Under the pieces are notes generated by a model. It saw only the letters and a program-made list of their open reading frames with translations. It was not told where the DNA came from and did not search any database. Of a stretch of DNA of 64,000 nucleotides, positions 1 through 8,683 are shown piece after piece (position 1 is the stretch's first letter; every line of letters starts with the position of its first letter). The position numbers and the translations under genes were made by a program. This DNA comes from Opitutus sp. GAS368 (GTDB lineage: Bacteria > Verrucomicrobiota > Verrucomicrobiia > Opitutales > UBA953): assembly GCA_945866215.1 (NCBI GenBank), contig CAMBGQ010000003.1, positions 1 through 64,000 on the forward strand, in the 5' to 3' direction.

Positions 1-39
1 GTGACAGTGCGGCGCTCTAACCAACTGAGCTACCACCCC
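1..39 (-). tRNA. tRNA-Asp (GTC), 5' part, cut by window edge
   Basis: The reverse strand reads GGGGTGG as 5' acceptor arm, then a D-arm GCTC...GAGC and the start of the anticodon arm with loop CTGTCAC, giving anticodon GTC at positions 3-5. The variable loop, T-arm and 3' end lie outside the window. The 5' end at 39 was set from the seven-base acceptor arm. Confidence 0.9.
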
Positions 40-106
40 GGTAGCCAAAAGGAAGGGTAAGAAAGGTTTCCGGGAGGGGGTCTGTCAAACGGAAAACCGA
101 CCCAAA

Positions 107-1366
107 TTAGCCCCTAACTTGACCTTGGCCGACGATTTCGAACTTCCAAGTGGTCAATTCGCGAATCCCCATGGGCCCGCGGGCGTGCAGGCGGTCCGTG
201 GAGATGCCGACTTCGGCGCCAAAACCAAACTCGCCCCCGTCCGTGAAGCGGGTGCTGGCATTCCAGTAGACACACGCGCTGTCGATCTGGGCGAGGAAGG
301 AGCGGGCGGCGGACTCGTCGGCCGTGATGATGGCATCGGAGTGGTGCGAGCCGTGATCTTCGACATGGGCGACGGCCTCGGCGAGACCGGCGATGACCTT
401 CACGTTGAGGATGAGGCCGAGGTGCTCGGTGCGGAAATCTTGCTCCGTCGCGGCCTTGGCACCGGGCATCAGTCGCTGCGACTGCGCGCAGGCACGGACT
501 TCGGTCTGCTTCGCGGCGAGCGCGGCAGCCATCTTCGGGAGGAATTGCTCGGCGACGGCGGCGTCGACCAGCAAGGTCTCGAGGGCGTTGCACGCGCTGG
601 GGCGCTGGCACTTCGCGTTGAGTACGATTTGTTCGGCCATCGCGAGGTCGGCCTGCGCGTGGACGTAGACGTGGCAGATGCCGGCGTCGTGCTTGATGAC
701 GGGGACCTTGGCGGAGTTGACCACCGCCTCGATGAGGCCGGGGCCGCCGCGGGGGATAATAATGTCGACGATACCGCGGAGGGAGCCGAGGGCCGGGACG
801 GCTTCGCGGTCTGTGAAGGGCAGGAGCGTGACGGCTTCGGCGGGTAGGCCAGCGGTGCGCAGGCCCGTTGCGAACGACTTCGAGAGCGCGATGTTCGTGT
901 GAATCGCCTCGCTCCCGCCGCGGAGTACGCAGCCGTTGCCGGACTTCAGGCAGAGGGCGGCGGCGTCGATGGTGACGTTGGGGCGCGATTCGAAGATGAT
1001 GGCCACGAGGCCGATGGGGACGCGGCGGCGGATGATCCGCAGGCCGTTGGGGCGGGTCCAATCCTCGGTGACTTCGCCGACCGGGTCGGGGAGTTTCGCG
1101 ACCGCTTCACAGGCCACGGCGATATCTTCGAGGCGGGCGTGGTCGAGGCGCAGGCGATCGGTCATCGCGTCCGTGAGGCCCTTGGCTTGGGCGGCGGCGA
1201 GGTCCTGCGCGTTGGCGGCGAGGATGGCGGCTTCGTCGGCGCGGAGGGCCTGGGCGGCGGCGCGCAGGGCGGCGTCGCGGACGGCGGTCGAGGAGAGGGC
1301 GAGGGCACGCGAGGCCTTCTTGGCCGTGCGGGCGATGTCCGTCACGCGCTGGAGGAGGTCGCTCAT
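107..1366 (-). CDS. proA: Gamma-glutamyl phosphate reductase (glutamate-5-semialdehyde dehydrogenase)
   Basis: Second step of proline synthesis: NADPH-dependent reduction of glutamyl-5-phosphate to glutamate-5-semialdehyde in the cytoplasm. The 419-residue protein has the normal family length. The family motif CQRPSACNALE contains the expected catalytic cysteine (Cys259), and the nucleotide-binding stretch IFESRPNVTIDAA (about 124-136) is intact. The ATG overlaps the stop of proB as ATGA, so the two enzymes are translationally coupled; this fits the labile glutamyl phosphate being handed from ProB to ProA. It is the last gene of a minus-strand run murA-ruvB-proB-proA. Confidence 0.97.
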   Translation of the reverse strand: MSDLLQRVTDIARTAKKASRALALSSTAVRDAALRAAAQALRADEAAILAANAQDLAAAQAKGLTDAMTDRLRLDHARLEDIAVACEAVAKLPDPVGEVTEDWTRPNGLRIIRRRVPIGLVAIIFESRPNVTIDAAALCLKSGNGCVLRGGSEAIHTNIALSKSFATGLRTAGLPAEAVTLLPFTDREAVPALGSLRGIVDIIIPRGGPGLIEAVVNSAKVPVIKHDAGICHVYVHAQADLAMAEQIVLNAKCQRPSACNALETLLVDAAVAEQFLPKMAAALAAKQTEVRACAQSQRLMPGAKAATEQDFRTEHLGLILNVKVIAGLAEAVAHVEDHGSHHSDAIITADESAARSFLAQIDSACVYWNASTRFTDGGEFGFGAEVGISTDRLHARGPMGIRELTTWKFEIVGQGQVRG

Positions 1367-2133
1367 TTCTTCTTCAGCGAGAAGCGCGTACCGAGTTTCT
1401 TGCCGGCGGCGAGTTCGAGGAGGATCCCTTCGTGTCGACCGCTGGCGATGATTGTATCGACACCGCCTTCGGCCGCGATTTCGGCGGCGAGCAGTTTCGT
1501 GACCATCCCGCCGACGTTACGTTCGGAACCGGCGCCGCCGGCGAGGGCACGCACGGAGTCGTCGATCTTGCGGACGGAGGGGATGAGGTCGCCGGTGCCG
1601 TCGGACTTCGTCATCAGGCCTGGGATACCGGAAAGAATAATCAGCAGGTCAGCGCCGACGAGCGCGGCGACGTGGGCCGAGAGGCGGTCGTTGTCGCCGA
1701 CCTTAATCTCTTCATCAGCGATGGCGTCGTTCTCGTTGATGATCGGAATGAAGCGCTTGCGGGCGAGGAGTAGGTCGATGGTTGCGCGGGCGTTGCGGGT
1801 GCAGGCACGGCTGTCGAGGTCCCAGTAGGTGAGTAGCATCTGCGCGCCGAGCAGCTTATGGCGGCGGAGGTGCTTGCCGTATTCGGACATCAGTTCGGGC
1901 TGGCCGACGGTGGCGCAGGCTTGAAGCTCGCGGGCCTCCTTCGGGCGTTTCTCGAGGCTCATGGCGGTCATGCCCGCGGCGACGGCGCCGGAGGTCACCA
2001 GGACGACCTGGATGCCACGCTTATGCAGGCCGGCGACCTGATCGACGATGCGGCCGATCTGGACGCGGTCGACCTTGCCGTCCTTGCGGGTGAGGAGGCC
2101 GGAACCGAGCTTGATGACCCATCGTTTTGCCAT
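1363..2133 (-). CDS. proB: Glutamate 5-kinase, short form without PUA domain
   Basis: Phosphorylates glutamate to glutamyl-5-phosphate, the first and normally proline-inhibited step of proline synthesis. At 256 residues it holds only the amino-acid kinase fold: N-terminal IKLGSGLL phosphate loop, TSGAVAAGM, and the ENDAIADEE and NDRLSAHVAALV segments. The C-terminal PUA domain of the roughly 367-residue E. coli-type enzyme is missing; single-domain forms are known. Its stop overlaps the proA start. The ATG lies 62 bases after the ruvB stop, with no terminator between. Confidence 0.96.
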   Translation of the reverse strand: MAKRWVIKLGSGLLTRKDGKVDRVQIGRIVDQVAGLHKRGIQVVLVTSGAVAAGMTAMSLEKRPKEARELQACATVGQPELMSEYGKHLRRHKLLGAQMLLTYWDLDSRACTRNARATIDLLLARKRFIPIINENDAIADEEIKVGDNDRLSAHVAALVGADLLIILSGIPGLMTKSDGTGDLIPSVRKIDDSVRALAGGAGSERNVGGMVTKLLAAEIAAEGGVDTIIASGRHEGILLELAAGKKLGTRFSLKKK

Positions 2134-2195
2134 GGCTTTCAGGGGTCGACCTTAGCCGAGGGAAAACGCCGTTGTCCAGCGTCAGAACACCGACC

Positions 2196-3224
2196 TCAGA
2201 ACGAAGGCGGCTGCAGGCCCACGGCCAGCCAGCCTTTCGGGGCTAGGACGCGTCCCTGCGGGGTGCGCACGACGTAGCCTTCCTGCACAAGGAATGGCTC
2301 ATGGACTTCCTCGAGCGTGTGAGCGTCTTCGCCGATGGCGGCGCCGATACTGCTCAAGCCAACTGGTCCGCCGTTATGCTTTTCGGCCATCGCGCGAAGG
2401 AAGCGGTGGTCCATGTCGTCGAGGCCATGCTGATCGATTTCCAGAAGTTCAAGGGCGGCGGCGGTGACGGCGGCGTTGGCTTTACCGCCGGCGCGTTCGA
2501 GGGCGTAGTCGCGCGTGAAGCGCAGCAGGTTGTTGACAATGCGGGGCGTACCGCGGGCGCGGCGGGCAATCTCGTCGGCACCGCCTTGGTCGATGTCGAG
2601 GCTGAGAAGGTCGGCGTTACGGCGGACGATGCTGAGCAGCTGTTCGCGGGTGTAGTAGTCGAGGCGCGTCTGCAACGTGAAGCGGCTGCGCAACGGGGCG
2701 GTGAGCAGGCCCGTGCGGGTCGTTGCACCGACGAGTGTGAACTTCGGTAGGTCGAGGCGCACGCTGCGCGCGTTCGGACCTTGATCGATCATGATGTCGA
2801 TGCGGAAGTCCTCCATCGCCGAGTAGAGAAACTCCTCGACGGTTTTCGGGATGCGGTGGATTTCGTCGATGAAGAGTAGGTCGCCTTCCTGCAGGCTCGT
2901 GAGCAGCCCTGCGAGGTCGGAGGCTTTCTCGACAACCGGTCCGGAGGTCACGCGGATCGGGCGGCCCATCTCTTCGGCGAGGATCATCGCGAGGGTCGTC
3001 TTGCCGAGGCCGGGCGGGCCGTGGAGGAGAATGTGATCGAGCGTACGGCCTTCGCGACGCGCGGCACCAATCATCACGCGGAGGCGTTCAACCGTGCGCT
3101 GCTGGCCGACAAAGTCGTCGAGCTTCGGCGGGCGCAGGGCGGCGTCCAGCGAGCGGTTCGCACGCGACGCGGCTTCCTTGCCGGCGAGCGGCTGGGGGTC
3201 ATCGGGCGAATCCTTGCGGGCCAT
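2196..3224 (-). CDS. ruvB: Holliday junction branch migration ATPase RuvB
   Basis: Hexameric motor that drives branch migration of Holliday junctions together with RuvA. The sequence shows Walker A GPPGLGKTT, Walker B LLFIDEIHR, the sensor stretch TLVGATTRTG and the C-terminal winged-helix region ending in the family-typical TPQGRVLAPKGW. I chose the ATG at 3224 (MARKDS); an in-frame TTG three codons upstream is a less likely start. At 342 residues the length is normal. ruvA and ruvC are not adjacent: the gene sits between murA and proB, so regulation with other ruv genes is not evident here. Confidence 0.97.
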   Translation of the reverse strand: MARKDSPDDPQPLAGKEAASRANRSLDAALRPPKLDDFVGQQRTVERLRVMIGAARREGRTLDHILLHGPPGLGKTTLAMILAEEMGRPIRVTSGPVVEKASDLAGLLTSLQEGDLLFIDEIHRIPKTVEEFLYSAMEDFRIDIMIDQGPNARSVRLDLPKFTLVGATTRTGLLTAPLRSRFTLQTRLDYYTREQLLSIVRRNADLLSLDIDQGGADEIARRARGTPRIVNNLLRFTRDYALERAGGKANAAVTAAALELLEIDQHGLDDMDHRFLRAMAEKHNGGPVGLSSIGAAIGEDAHTLEEVHEPFLVQEGYVVRTPQGRVLAPKGWLAVGLQPPSF

Positions 3225-3262
3225 GGAGCGCAAGGTGCGGGCTCAGGGCGAATTGGCAACCC

Positions 3263-4555
3263 TCAGTCCTCGGCGAAGCCTTTCGGCAGGTCGGAGGCGG
3301 GGAGGCGTTCGACGTCGGCGCCCAGGGAGCGGAGGCGTTCCTCGAAGCGTTCGTAGCCGCGGTCGAGGTGGTAGAGGCGTTGGACCCACGTCTCGCCCTT
3401 GGCGATTAGCGCGGCGAGGATGAGGGCGGCGGAGGCGCGGAGATCGGAGGCCATCACTGGCGCACCGGAAAGTGGGCGGTCGCCGTAGATCGCAGCCGTG
3501 GCGCCGTCGATGGCGATCTCGGCGCCCATGCGCTGGAGTTCGGCGGCGTGCATGAAGCGGGCTGGATAAATCTTCTCGGTCACCGTGCTGCGTCCGTCGA
3601 CGAGGAGCTGGAGGGCCATGAACTGAGCCTGCAGGTCCGTCGGGAAGCCTGGATAAGGTTCGGTGATGATCTCGACGGCGTGCGTCGGCTTGCCATGGGC
3701 GCGGATGAAGTCGGGGCCAGTCTCGACCTGTACGCCCGCTTCGCGGAGCTTGTCGAGGAAGGCCGTGAGGTGCGACGGGTCGCAGTGCGTTACCGTGACG
3801 TCGCCGCCGGTGATGGCGCCCGCGACAAGATAGGTGCCGGTCTCGATGCGGTCGGCGATGACCGTGTGGTCGCAACCCCCGAGGGCGACGACGCCTTCGA
3901 CCTGGATGGTGCCCGTGCCGTGGCCGCTGATTTTCGCGCCCATCTTGACGAGCATCGCACAGAGGTCGACGACCTCCGGTTCGCGGGCGGCGCATTCGAT
4001 GTGGGTGACGCCGGGCGTGAGGGTGGCGGCCATCACGAGGTTGGCGGTGCCAAGGACCGTGCTCCCCATCGGGCCGCCCATGAAGACCGTGTCGCCGCGG
4101 GCGCGGGAGGCGTCGACTTGGACTAAGCCGGCTTCGACCGTGACGACGCAGCCGAGGGCTTCGAGGCCTTTCAGATGAAGGTCGATGGGACGGGGTCCGA
4201 TGACACAGCCGCCAGGGATGGCCATCTCCGCTTGGCGGAGACGACCGATGAGTGAGCCCAGTAGGCAGACCGATGCGCGCATCTTGCGAACGAGATCATA
4301 GGGCGTGCGGGGCGAGACCTGTTCGGCGCGGATTGTCCAGACGCCCGGTTCCGGGTTGGCGACAACGGCGCCTTGGTAACCGAGGATCTCGGCCATGTAG
4401 CGGACATCGCTGAGGTCGGGCACGTTACGCAGCGTCACCGTCTCGCCCGTGAGGAGGGAGGCGGCGAGCAGCGGCAGCGCGGCGTTCTTCGAACCTGCGG
4501 CGCGGATCGTACCTCTCAGCACGTGACCACCGCGGATGCGCGCGACCTGGAGCAT
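3263..4555 (-). CDS. murA: UDP-N-acetylglucosamine 1-carboxyvinyltransferase
   Basis: First committed step of peptidoglycan precursor synthesis: transfer of enolpyruvate from PEP to UDP-GlcNAc in the cytoplasm. The KNAALP substrate loop (Lys23-Asn24) is present. The flexible loop PGGCVIGPRPIDLH keeps the cysteine at 117, so the enzyme should be of the fosfomycin-sensitive type (inference from the Cys). The 430-residue length is standard. A hairpin terminator lies just upstream (4561-4593) and ends the previous gene, so murA probably starts the murA-ruvB-proBA transcript, although no clear promoter is visible in the few remaining bases. Confidence 0.97.
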   Translation of the reverse strand: MLQVARIRGGHVLRGTIRAAGSKNAALPLLAASLLTGETVTLRNVPDLSDVRYMAEILGYQGAVVANPEPGVWTIRAEQVSPRTPYDLVRKMRASVCLLGSLIGRLRQAEMAIPGGCVIGPRPIDLHLKGLEALGCVVTVEAGLVQVDASRARGDTVFMGGPMGSTVLGTANLVMAATLTPGVTHIECAAREPEVVDLCAMLVKMGAKISGHGTGTIQVEGVVALGGCDHTVIADRIETGTYLVAGAITGGDVTVTHCDPSHLTAFLDKLREAGVQVETGPDFIRAHGKPTHAVEIITEPYPGFPTDLQAQFMALQLLVDGRSTVTEKIYPARFMHAAELQRMGAEIAIDGATAAIYGDRPLSGAPVMASDLRASAALILAALIAKGETWVQRLYHLDRGYERFEERLRSLGADVERLPASDLPKGFAED

Positions 4556-4560
4556 GGCGG

Positions 4561-4593
4561 ATAAAAGAAGCGGGGGCGCCGATTGGCGCCCCC
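4561..4593 (-). terminator. Rho-independent terminator after the Arg/Gly-rich gene
   Basis: A perfect nine-base stem GGGGGCGCC/GGCGCCCCC (4572-4593) with loop GATT is followed on the minus strand by a T-rich run (CTTCTTTTAT, 4561-4570). It lies 8 bases past the stop of the upstream gene and just before murA, so it ends the former and isolates the latter. Confidence 0.85.
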
Positions 4594-4600
4594 GTTATGT

Positions 4601-5599
4601 TCAGCCTTCGCGAGGACCGTTGCGAGGACCGCGGTCGCCGCGGAATTCACCGCGACCTCCACGGGAGCCATCACGGGAGCCATCACGTCCGCCGCGGGAA
4701 CCGCCGCGGAATTCACCGCGACCACGGCCGCCGCGCTGACCGCGATCGGAACGTTCGCCGCGGCGTTCGCCGTGAGGTTGCTGGGTGCGACCGGAAGGGA
4801 CGAAGACGGCCTTGTTAGGCACGCCGAACAGGGAGGCGAGCTTGCGCTTCAGCGAAGCCCAGAAGCCGATGGGGGCCTGGACTGGAATGACGACGGGCTC
4901 GATCTGGATGCGCGGGCGGTCTTCGCGGCGGGGGCGGTCTTCACGACGAGGACGATCGCCTTCGGAGCGGGGACCGCGGTCGCCTTCGGGGCGCGGTTCG
5001 CGGAACGGACGGTCGCCCTGCGGGATGCCGGGTTGGCGGCCTTCTTCGGCGGCGCCTTCGGGGCGGCGTTCGCGCGGTTCGCGGCGAGGACCACGATCGC
5101 CTTCGGCGCGCGGTTCGCGGAACGGACGGTCGCCTTGCGGGATGCCGGGCTGGCGGCCTTCTTCGGCGAAGCCTTCCGGCCGAGGAGCGCGCGGTTCGCG
5201 GCGAGGACCACGTTCCCCTTCGGGGCGCGGCTCACGACGTTCGCGTTGCCCTTGGGCAGGCGGCTGGGCACGATCACCGGAGAGGTTCTCGGTCAGCTGG
5301 GACGGATCTTCGACGACTCCGATGGACGGGCGGGTTGCCTGACCATTGGCGGCGGAGGGAGCGGCGCCACGCGGCGTACCACGGCGACCGAACTGCTTCG
5401 GCGTCGTGATGGTACCAGGTTTGGCGGCGGGTTCGGACGAGGCCCCGATCACGGACAGCGGGGGGAGTTCCGCGTGGGCGGATTCCAACTTGGCTTCGTT
5501 AAGGCGGGGTGCGGGAGTGCGGACTTCATTGGCGCCTGCGTCCGCGGCGGGCTGGTGGGGGGAGACTGGCTCCTGCCCCGGGGTTTCTTCTTGGCTCAT
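4601..5599 (-). CDS. Arg/Gly/Pro-rich disordered protein with RGG tail and 39-residue tandem duplication
   Basis: No enzyme family recognised. The 332-residue protein has three parts. Residues 1-120 are Pro/Ala/Glu-rich. Residues 121-230 are Arg/Glu/Pro/Gly-rich and include two near-identical 39-residue units (131-169 and 170-208, each containing EEGRQPGIPQGDRPFREPR). Residues 231-262 are the only hydrophobic segment (VQAPIGFWASLKRKLASLFG), followed by a C-terminal RGG/RGE tail (280-332). RGG tails commonly bind RNA, so an RNA-binding role is plausible but is inference, helped only by RNase Y lying directly upstream. The minus frame is preferred to a longer plus-strand reading because a terminator fits its 3' end and the composition is protein-like. 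Confidence 0.75.
   Translation of the reverse strand: MSQEETPGQEPVSPHQPAADAGANEVRTPAPRLNEAKLESAHAELPPLSVIGASSEPAAKPGTITTPKQFGRRGTPRGAAPSAANGQATRPSIGVVEDPSQLTENLSGDRAQPPAQGQRERREPRPEGERGPRREPRAPRPEGFAEEGRQPGIPQGDRPFREPRAEGDRGPRREPRERRPEGAAEEGRQPGIPQGDRPFREPRPEGDRGPRSEGDRPRREDRPRREDRPRIQIEPVVIPVQAPIGFWASLKRKLASLFGVPNKAVFVPSGRTQQPHGERRGERSDRGQRGGRGRGEFRGGSRGGRDGSRDGSRGGRGEFRGDRGPRNGPREG
4976..5209 (-). repeat. Two tandem 117-base units inside the Arg/Gly-rich gene
   Basis: Units 5093-5209 and 4976-5092 encode residues 131-169 and 170-208. They differ mainly in the APRPEGF versus ERRPEGA segment and at a few silent sites. The unit is an exact multiple of three, so copy-number change would keep the frame. 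Confidence 0.85.
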
Positions 5600-5727
5600 G
5601 TTGCTTATGTTGGGGCGGCCTTCGTTGTGGCCGACCGGATGATGCGGCCGTTCCGTTGTGGAGCGGCGACGCGGTTTGTCGGACCCTTGGTGACGGAGGA
5701 CGAACCTCCTTGGGGTGCCGAAATGTC

Positions 5728-5744
5728 CCGGGAGAGACTCCCGG
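5728..5744 (-). other. Stem-loop between RNase Y gene and the Arg/Gly-rich gene
   Basis: Seven-base perfect stem CCGGGAG/CTCCCGG with a three-base loop, 49 bases past the rny stop. It lacks a following T-run, so it is not a standard terminator. A second small hairpin, GGAGG-ACGAA-CCTCC, lies close by at about 5696-5710. Both would sit in a shared transcript or in the leader of the downstream gene; function unknown. Confidence 0.4.
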
Positions 5745-5792
5745 AAGGAATGTGAATAATTAACCCCTCTCGCTTAACAACAAGAAAGTCCC

Positions 5793-7229
5793 TTAGCGGG
5801 CCTCTTCGGTGAACCTTTGTTCACGAATCAGCACAATTTTCACAGTTCCTTGGTAAGAAAGGGTTTCCTCCACCTTAAGGCGAAGGCGGCGGGCCAGCTC
5901 GTTGGCCGCGAAATCATCGAGTTTGACCGGATCAATGATTACCCGGAGTTCGCGGCCGGACTGGAAGGCGTAGGCTTCCCGGACCCCGTCGAAGGACATG
6001 GCCACCTCTTCGAGGCGCCGAACGCGCAAGGCGTAGGACTCTAGGGTGGAGGAGCGGGCGCCAGGGCGGGAGCCTGAGGCGGCGTCGGCGATCATCACCA
6101 GCGGAGCGTAAAGGCTCTCGGCTTCGACTTCGCGATGGTGGGCGGCGACGGCATTGACTACGCGCGGGTCTTCGCCGAGTCGGCGGAGCAGGGCGGCGCC
6201 GACGAGGGCGTGGCTACCGCCCGCTTCCGCTTCGACCGCCTTGCCGAGATCGTGGAGCAGGCCGGCGCGTTTCGCCGGGACCGGGTCGATACCGATCTCC
6301 GCTGCGAGCATGGCGCAGAGCTGCGCGACTTCGACGGAGTGGGTGAGGGTGTTCTGGTTGGCCGAAAGGCGGAAGTGCAGGCGACCGAGGAGTTCTTCCA
6401 CCGACGCGTCCATCGGCGGCAGACCGAGGTCGCGGACGGCATCGCGGCCGAGGCGGCGGGCGTGCTTCACCACTTCTTCGGCGGCGGCGCGGACGCTGTC
6501 TTCGATGAGTCCCGGCGAGATGCGGCCATCCTTCACGATGCGTTCGAGTGCGATGCGCGCGGTTTCGCGGCGAACCGGATCAAAGCAGGAAACCATCGCC
6601 AATCCGGGGGTTTCATCGATGAGCAAGGTCGCGCCTGTCGCCTGCTCGAAGGTGCGGATGTTGCGGCCCTCGCGACCAATCAGGCGACCTTTCATCTCCT
6701 CGTTGGGCAGCGAGACCGAGAGCAACGTCGCATCCTGCGTCGTCGAGGCGGTCAGGCGTTGCATCGCCGCGAGGAGGGTGCGGCGGGCTTCGTCATCGAT
6801 GTCTTGTTCGACTTGGTCGAGCAGGCCGCGGCGCAGGTGCTGGGCCTCTGCGCCGTATTCCTCGCGCAGTTGATCGAGTAGCAGATCGCGCGCCTGTTCC
6901 GGCGTGACCCCGGCGAGGCGTTGAAGCTCGCGGACCAGATGATCCCGCTGGCGGAGATTCTCGCGGGAGAGTTCGCCCGCGGCGAGGGTCTCGACGGCGG
7001 CCTCGGCTTTGGCTCGCGCCGCCGATTGGTGCTCGGCCTCCGCTTGGGCGTGGAGTTCGGCGGCCTCGACGGTGGCTTCCCGGCGGGCGAGTTCGACCTC
7101 GGAGCGGAGGCGAGCGTCCCGGATGGCGCCGAGGGTGTTCTCGCGCCATTTCGCCACCGCATAGGCCACGATGGCCCCGGAGGAGAACGCCACGGCGGCG
7201 AGGATGCTTTGGTCGTCTGCCAGAGGCAT
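5793..7229 (-). CDS. rny: Ribonuclease Y (membrane-anchored KH-HD endoribonuclease)
   Basis: Endoribonuclease that initiates mRNA decay at the inner membrane. The 478-residue protein has the family order: an N-terminal membrane segment (about 9-26), a long Ala/Glu/Arg coiled coil (about 35-140), a KH RNA-binding domain with GRLIGREGRNIRTFE (about 205-220) and an HD hydrolase domain with the metal-binding LLHDLGKAVEAE (about 325-336). It is shorter than the roughly 520-residue Firmicutes enzyme, mainly in the coiled coil. It is divergent from rodA, 114 bases apart. An RNase E/G gene lies 1.5 kb away, an uncommon pairing of two decay-initiating RNases. Confidence 0.95.
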   Translation of the reverse strand: MPLADDQSILAAVAFSSGAIVAYAVAKWRENTLGAIRDARLRSEVELARREATVEAAELHAQAEAEHQSAARAKAEAAVETLAAGELSRENLRQRDHLVRELQRLAGVTPEQARDLLLDQLREEYGAEAQHLRRGLLDQVEQDIDDEARRTLLAAMQRLTASTTQDATLLSVSLPNEEMKGRLIGREGRNIRTFEQATGATLLIDETPGLAMVSCFDPVRRETARIALERIVKDGRISPGLIEDSVRAAAEEVVKHARRLGRDAVRDLGLPPMDASVEELLGRLHFRLSANQNTLTHSVEVAQLCAMLAAEIGIDPVPAKRAGLLHDLGKAVEAEAGGSHALVGAALLRRLGEDPRVVNAVAAHHREVEAESLYAPLVMIADAASGSRPGARSSTLESYALRVRRLEEVAMSFDGVREAYAFQSGRELRVIIDPVKLDDFAANELARRLRLKVEETLSYQGTVKIVLIREQRFTEEAR

Positions 7230-7343
7230 GTTCGTCGCGAATTCCGGAGGCCCGGGGGGTTACGCTTGCGGTCGTAGCCCTTTCGGCAAGCCCTTTCGGG
7301 AGGTTCGCCTTGCCTCCGGGGTAATATCGGGGTTGCCTCGGGC

Positions 7344-8678
7344 ATGTCACAACACCTTGACGATGAGCGGTCTCCGGCCGCGGTCTGGTGGGACAAGTTC
7401 GCCCATTTCGCCTGGCGGACGGATTGGACACAGGTGGTCATCATTTTCTTCTTGAGCGGCCTCGGGGTCGTCGCGATCCAGTCGGCGGGCAGCGCCCGGG
7501 AATCCACGTTCTATCGTTCGCAGATAGCCTTCGTCGTCATCGGTTGGTTGGCCTATTGGGCGGTCTCCTCGCTCGACTATCGTCTGGTTCAGCGCCACGC
7601 CCGCCGGATCTACTGGGGTTGCCTGGCGCTCCTCCTGCCCGTCTCGCTCTGCGCTTTGGCCAAAATCGATTTAGGCACCTTCATCCGCAGCATCAACGGC
7701 GCGCGTCGTTGGATGGATTTCGGTCCGTTTTCGATCCAGCCCTCGGAGTTCGCCAAGATCGGCGTATTGGTCATGCTCGCGGCCATGCTGGCCCGATTAC
7801 CGATCGGTTCTTTCCGCGCGACGTGGCGGACCGTCGGCGGGTGTCTGAGCGCGGCCGCGGTCCCGTTTGTCTTGATTTTTGTACAGCCAGACCTAGGTTC
7901 TGCCCTCATCTACCTGCCGCTTTCATTCATCCTACTTTTCGTCGCTGGCCTGACCTATAGGTTCTTCTTGGTGGCTGCCGTGGCCACCTTCCTGCTGTTG
8001 GGGGTGGTTGCCTTGGATCTGTCCGAATACGCGGCAAAAATCGACCAATACGCCAAGGCTAATCCGCAGTCCAAGGACCCGGTGCGCGCCGTCCGCGGCG
8101 AGCATGAATCCGAGGCATGGTTCTTCCTCCTCAAGGACTACCAGCGAGAGCGTATCCTGTCCTTCGTGGCTCCCGAGGTGATCGATCCCAAGGGGCTCGG
8201 CGCCACGTGGAACGTTAACCAGGCCGTCATCGCCGTCGGCCGCGGGGGTTTCCGTGGCCAGGGTATCGGCAATGGCACGCAAGCCCGCTTCGGCTACCTG
8301 CCTGAAGCTGCGGCGCACAACGACTTCCTTTTTTCCGGGATGGCCGAGGAGATCGGCTTCACCGGCGGACTTTTGGTGATTGGCGCATTCGTCCTCCTGT
8401 TCTGGCGCGTCGTGCGAACGGCAGCCCGGGCAGCGGATCGGTTTGGTTCTCTGCTCGCGGTGGGTGCGGCGGTCGTGCTCGGCACGCACGTCGTGATCAA
8501 CGTCGGCATGAACATCAACCTGATGCCCGTCACCGGTGTCCCCCTTCCTTTCCTTAGCTACGGAGGGTCTTTCGTCCTCAGCTGTTTCCTGCTCCTTGGA
8601 TTAGTCCAGAGCGTTCACCGGCATTCGGCCGGTGGCGGCGAAGACGGAGGCTCTCCGGCAACCGGCCTAACCGCCTGA
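7344..8678 (+). CDS. rodA: Peptidoglycan glycosyltransferase RodA (SEDS family)
   Basis: Multi-pass inner-membrane SEDS protein that polymerises lipid II during cell elongation, usually with PBP2. Family signatures are NGARRWMDFGPFSIQPSEFAK (quoted in part; residues about 116-135), FVQPDLGSALIYLP (about 178-191) and the C-terminal MPVTGVPLPFLSYGGS (about 394-409). The large periplasmic loop (about 228-290) carries roughly 30 extra residues before the conserved DYQRERILSF stretch. The 444-residue length includes a short cytoplasmic N-terminus. rng starts 5 bases after its stop, so the two are cotranscribed. No PBP2 or mre gene is in the window. Confidence 0.93.
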   Translation: MSQHLDDERSPAAVWWDKFAHFAWRTDWTQVVIIFFLSGLGVVAIQSAGSARESTFYRSQIAFVVIGWLAYWAVSSLDYRLVQRHARRIYWGCLALLLPVSLCALAKIDLGTFIRSINGARRWMDFGPFSIQPSEFAKIGVLVMLAAMLARLPIGSFRATWRTVGGCLSAAAVPFVLIFVQPDLGSALIYLPLSFILLFVAGLTYRFFLVAAVATFLLLGVVALDLSEYAAKIDQYAKANPQSKDPVRAVRGEHESEAWFFLLKDYQRERILSFVAPEVIDPKGLGATWNVNQAVIAVGRGGFRGQGIGNGTQARFGYLPEAAAHNDFLFSGMAEEIGFTGGLLVIGAFVLLFWRVVRTAARAADRFGSLLAVGAAVVLGTHVVINVGMNINLMPVTGVPLPFLSYGGSFVLSCFLLLGLVQSVHRHSAGGGEDGGSPATGLTA

Positions 8679-8683
8679 CCGAG

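Noticed and set aside
4583-5755. Long plus-strand reading frame (390 codons) opposite the Arg/Gly-rich gene
   Set aside because: It begins inside the terminator hairpin, translates to Ala/Phe/Thr-rich low-complexity sequence, and is produced by the strong codon bias of the minus-strand gene.
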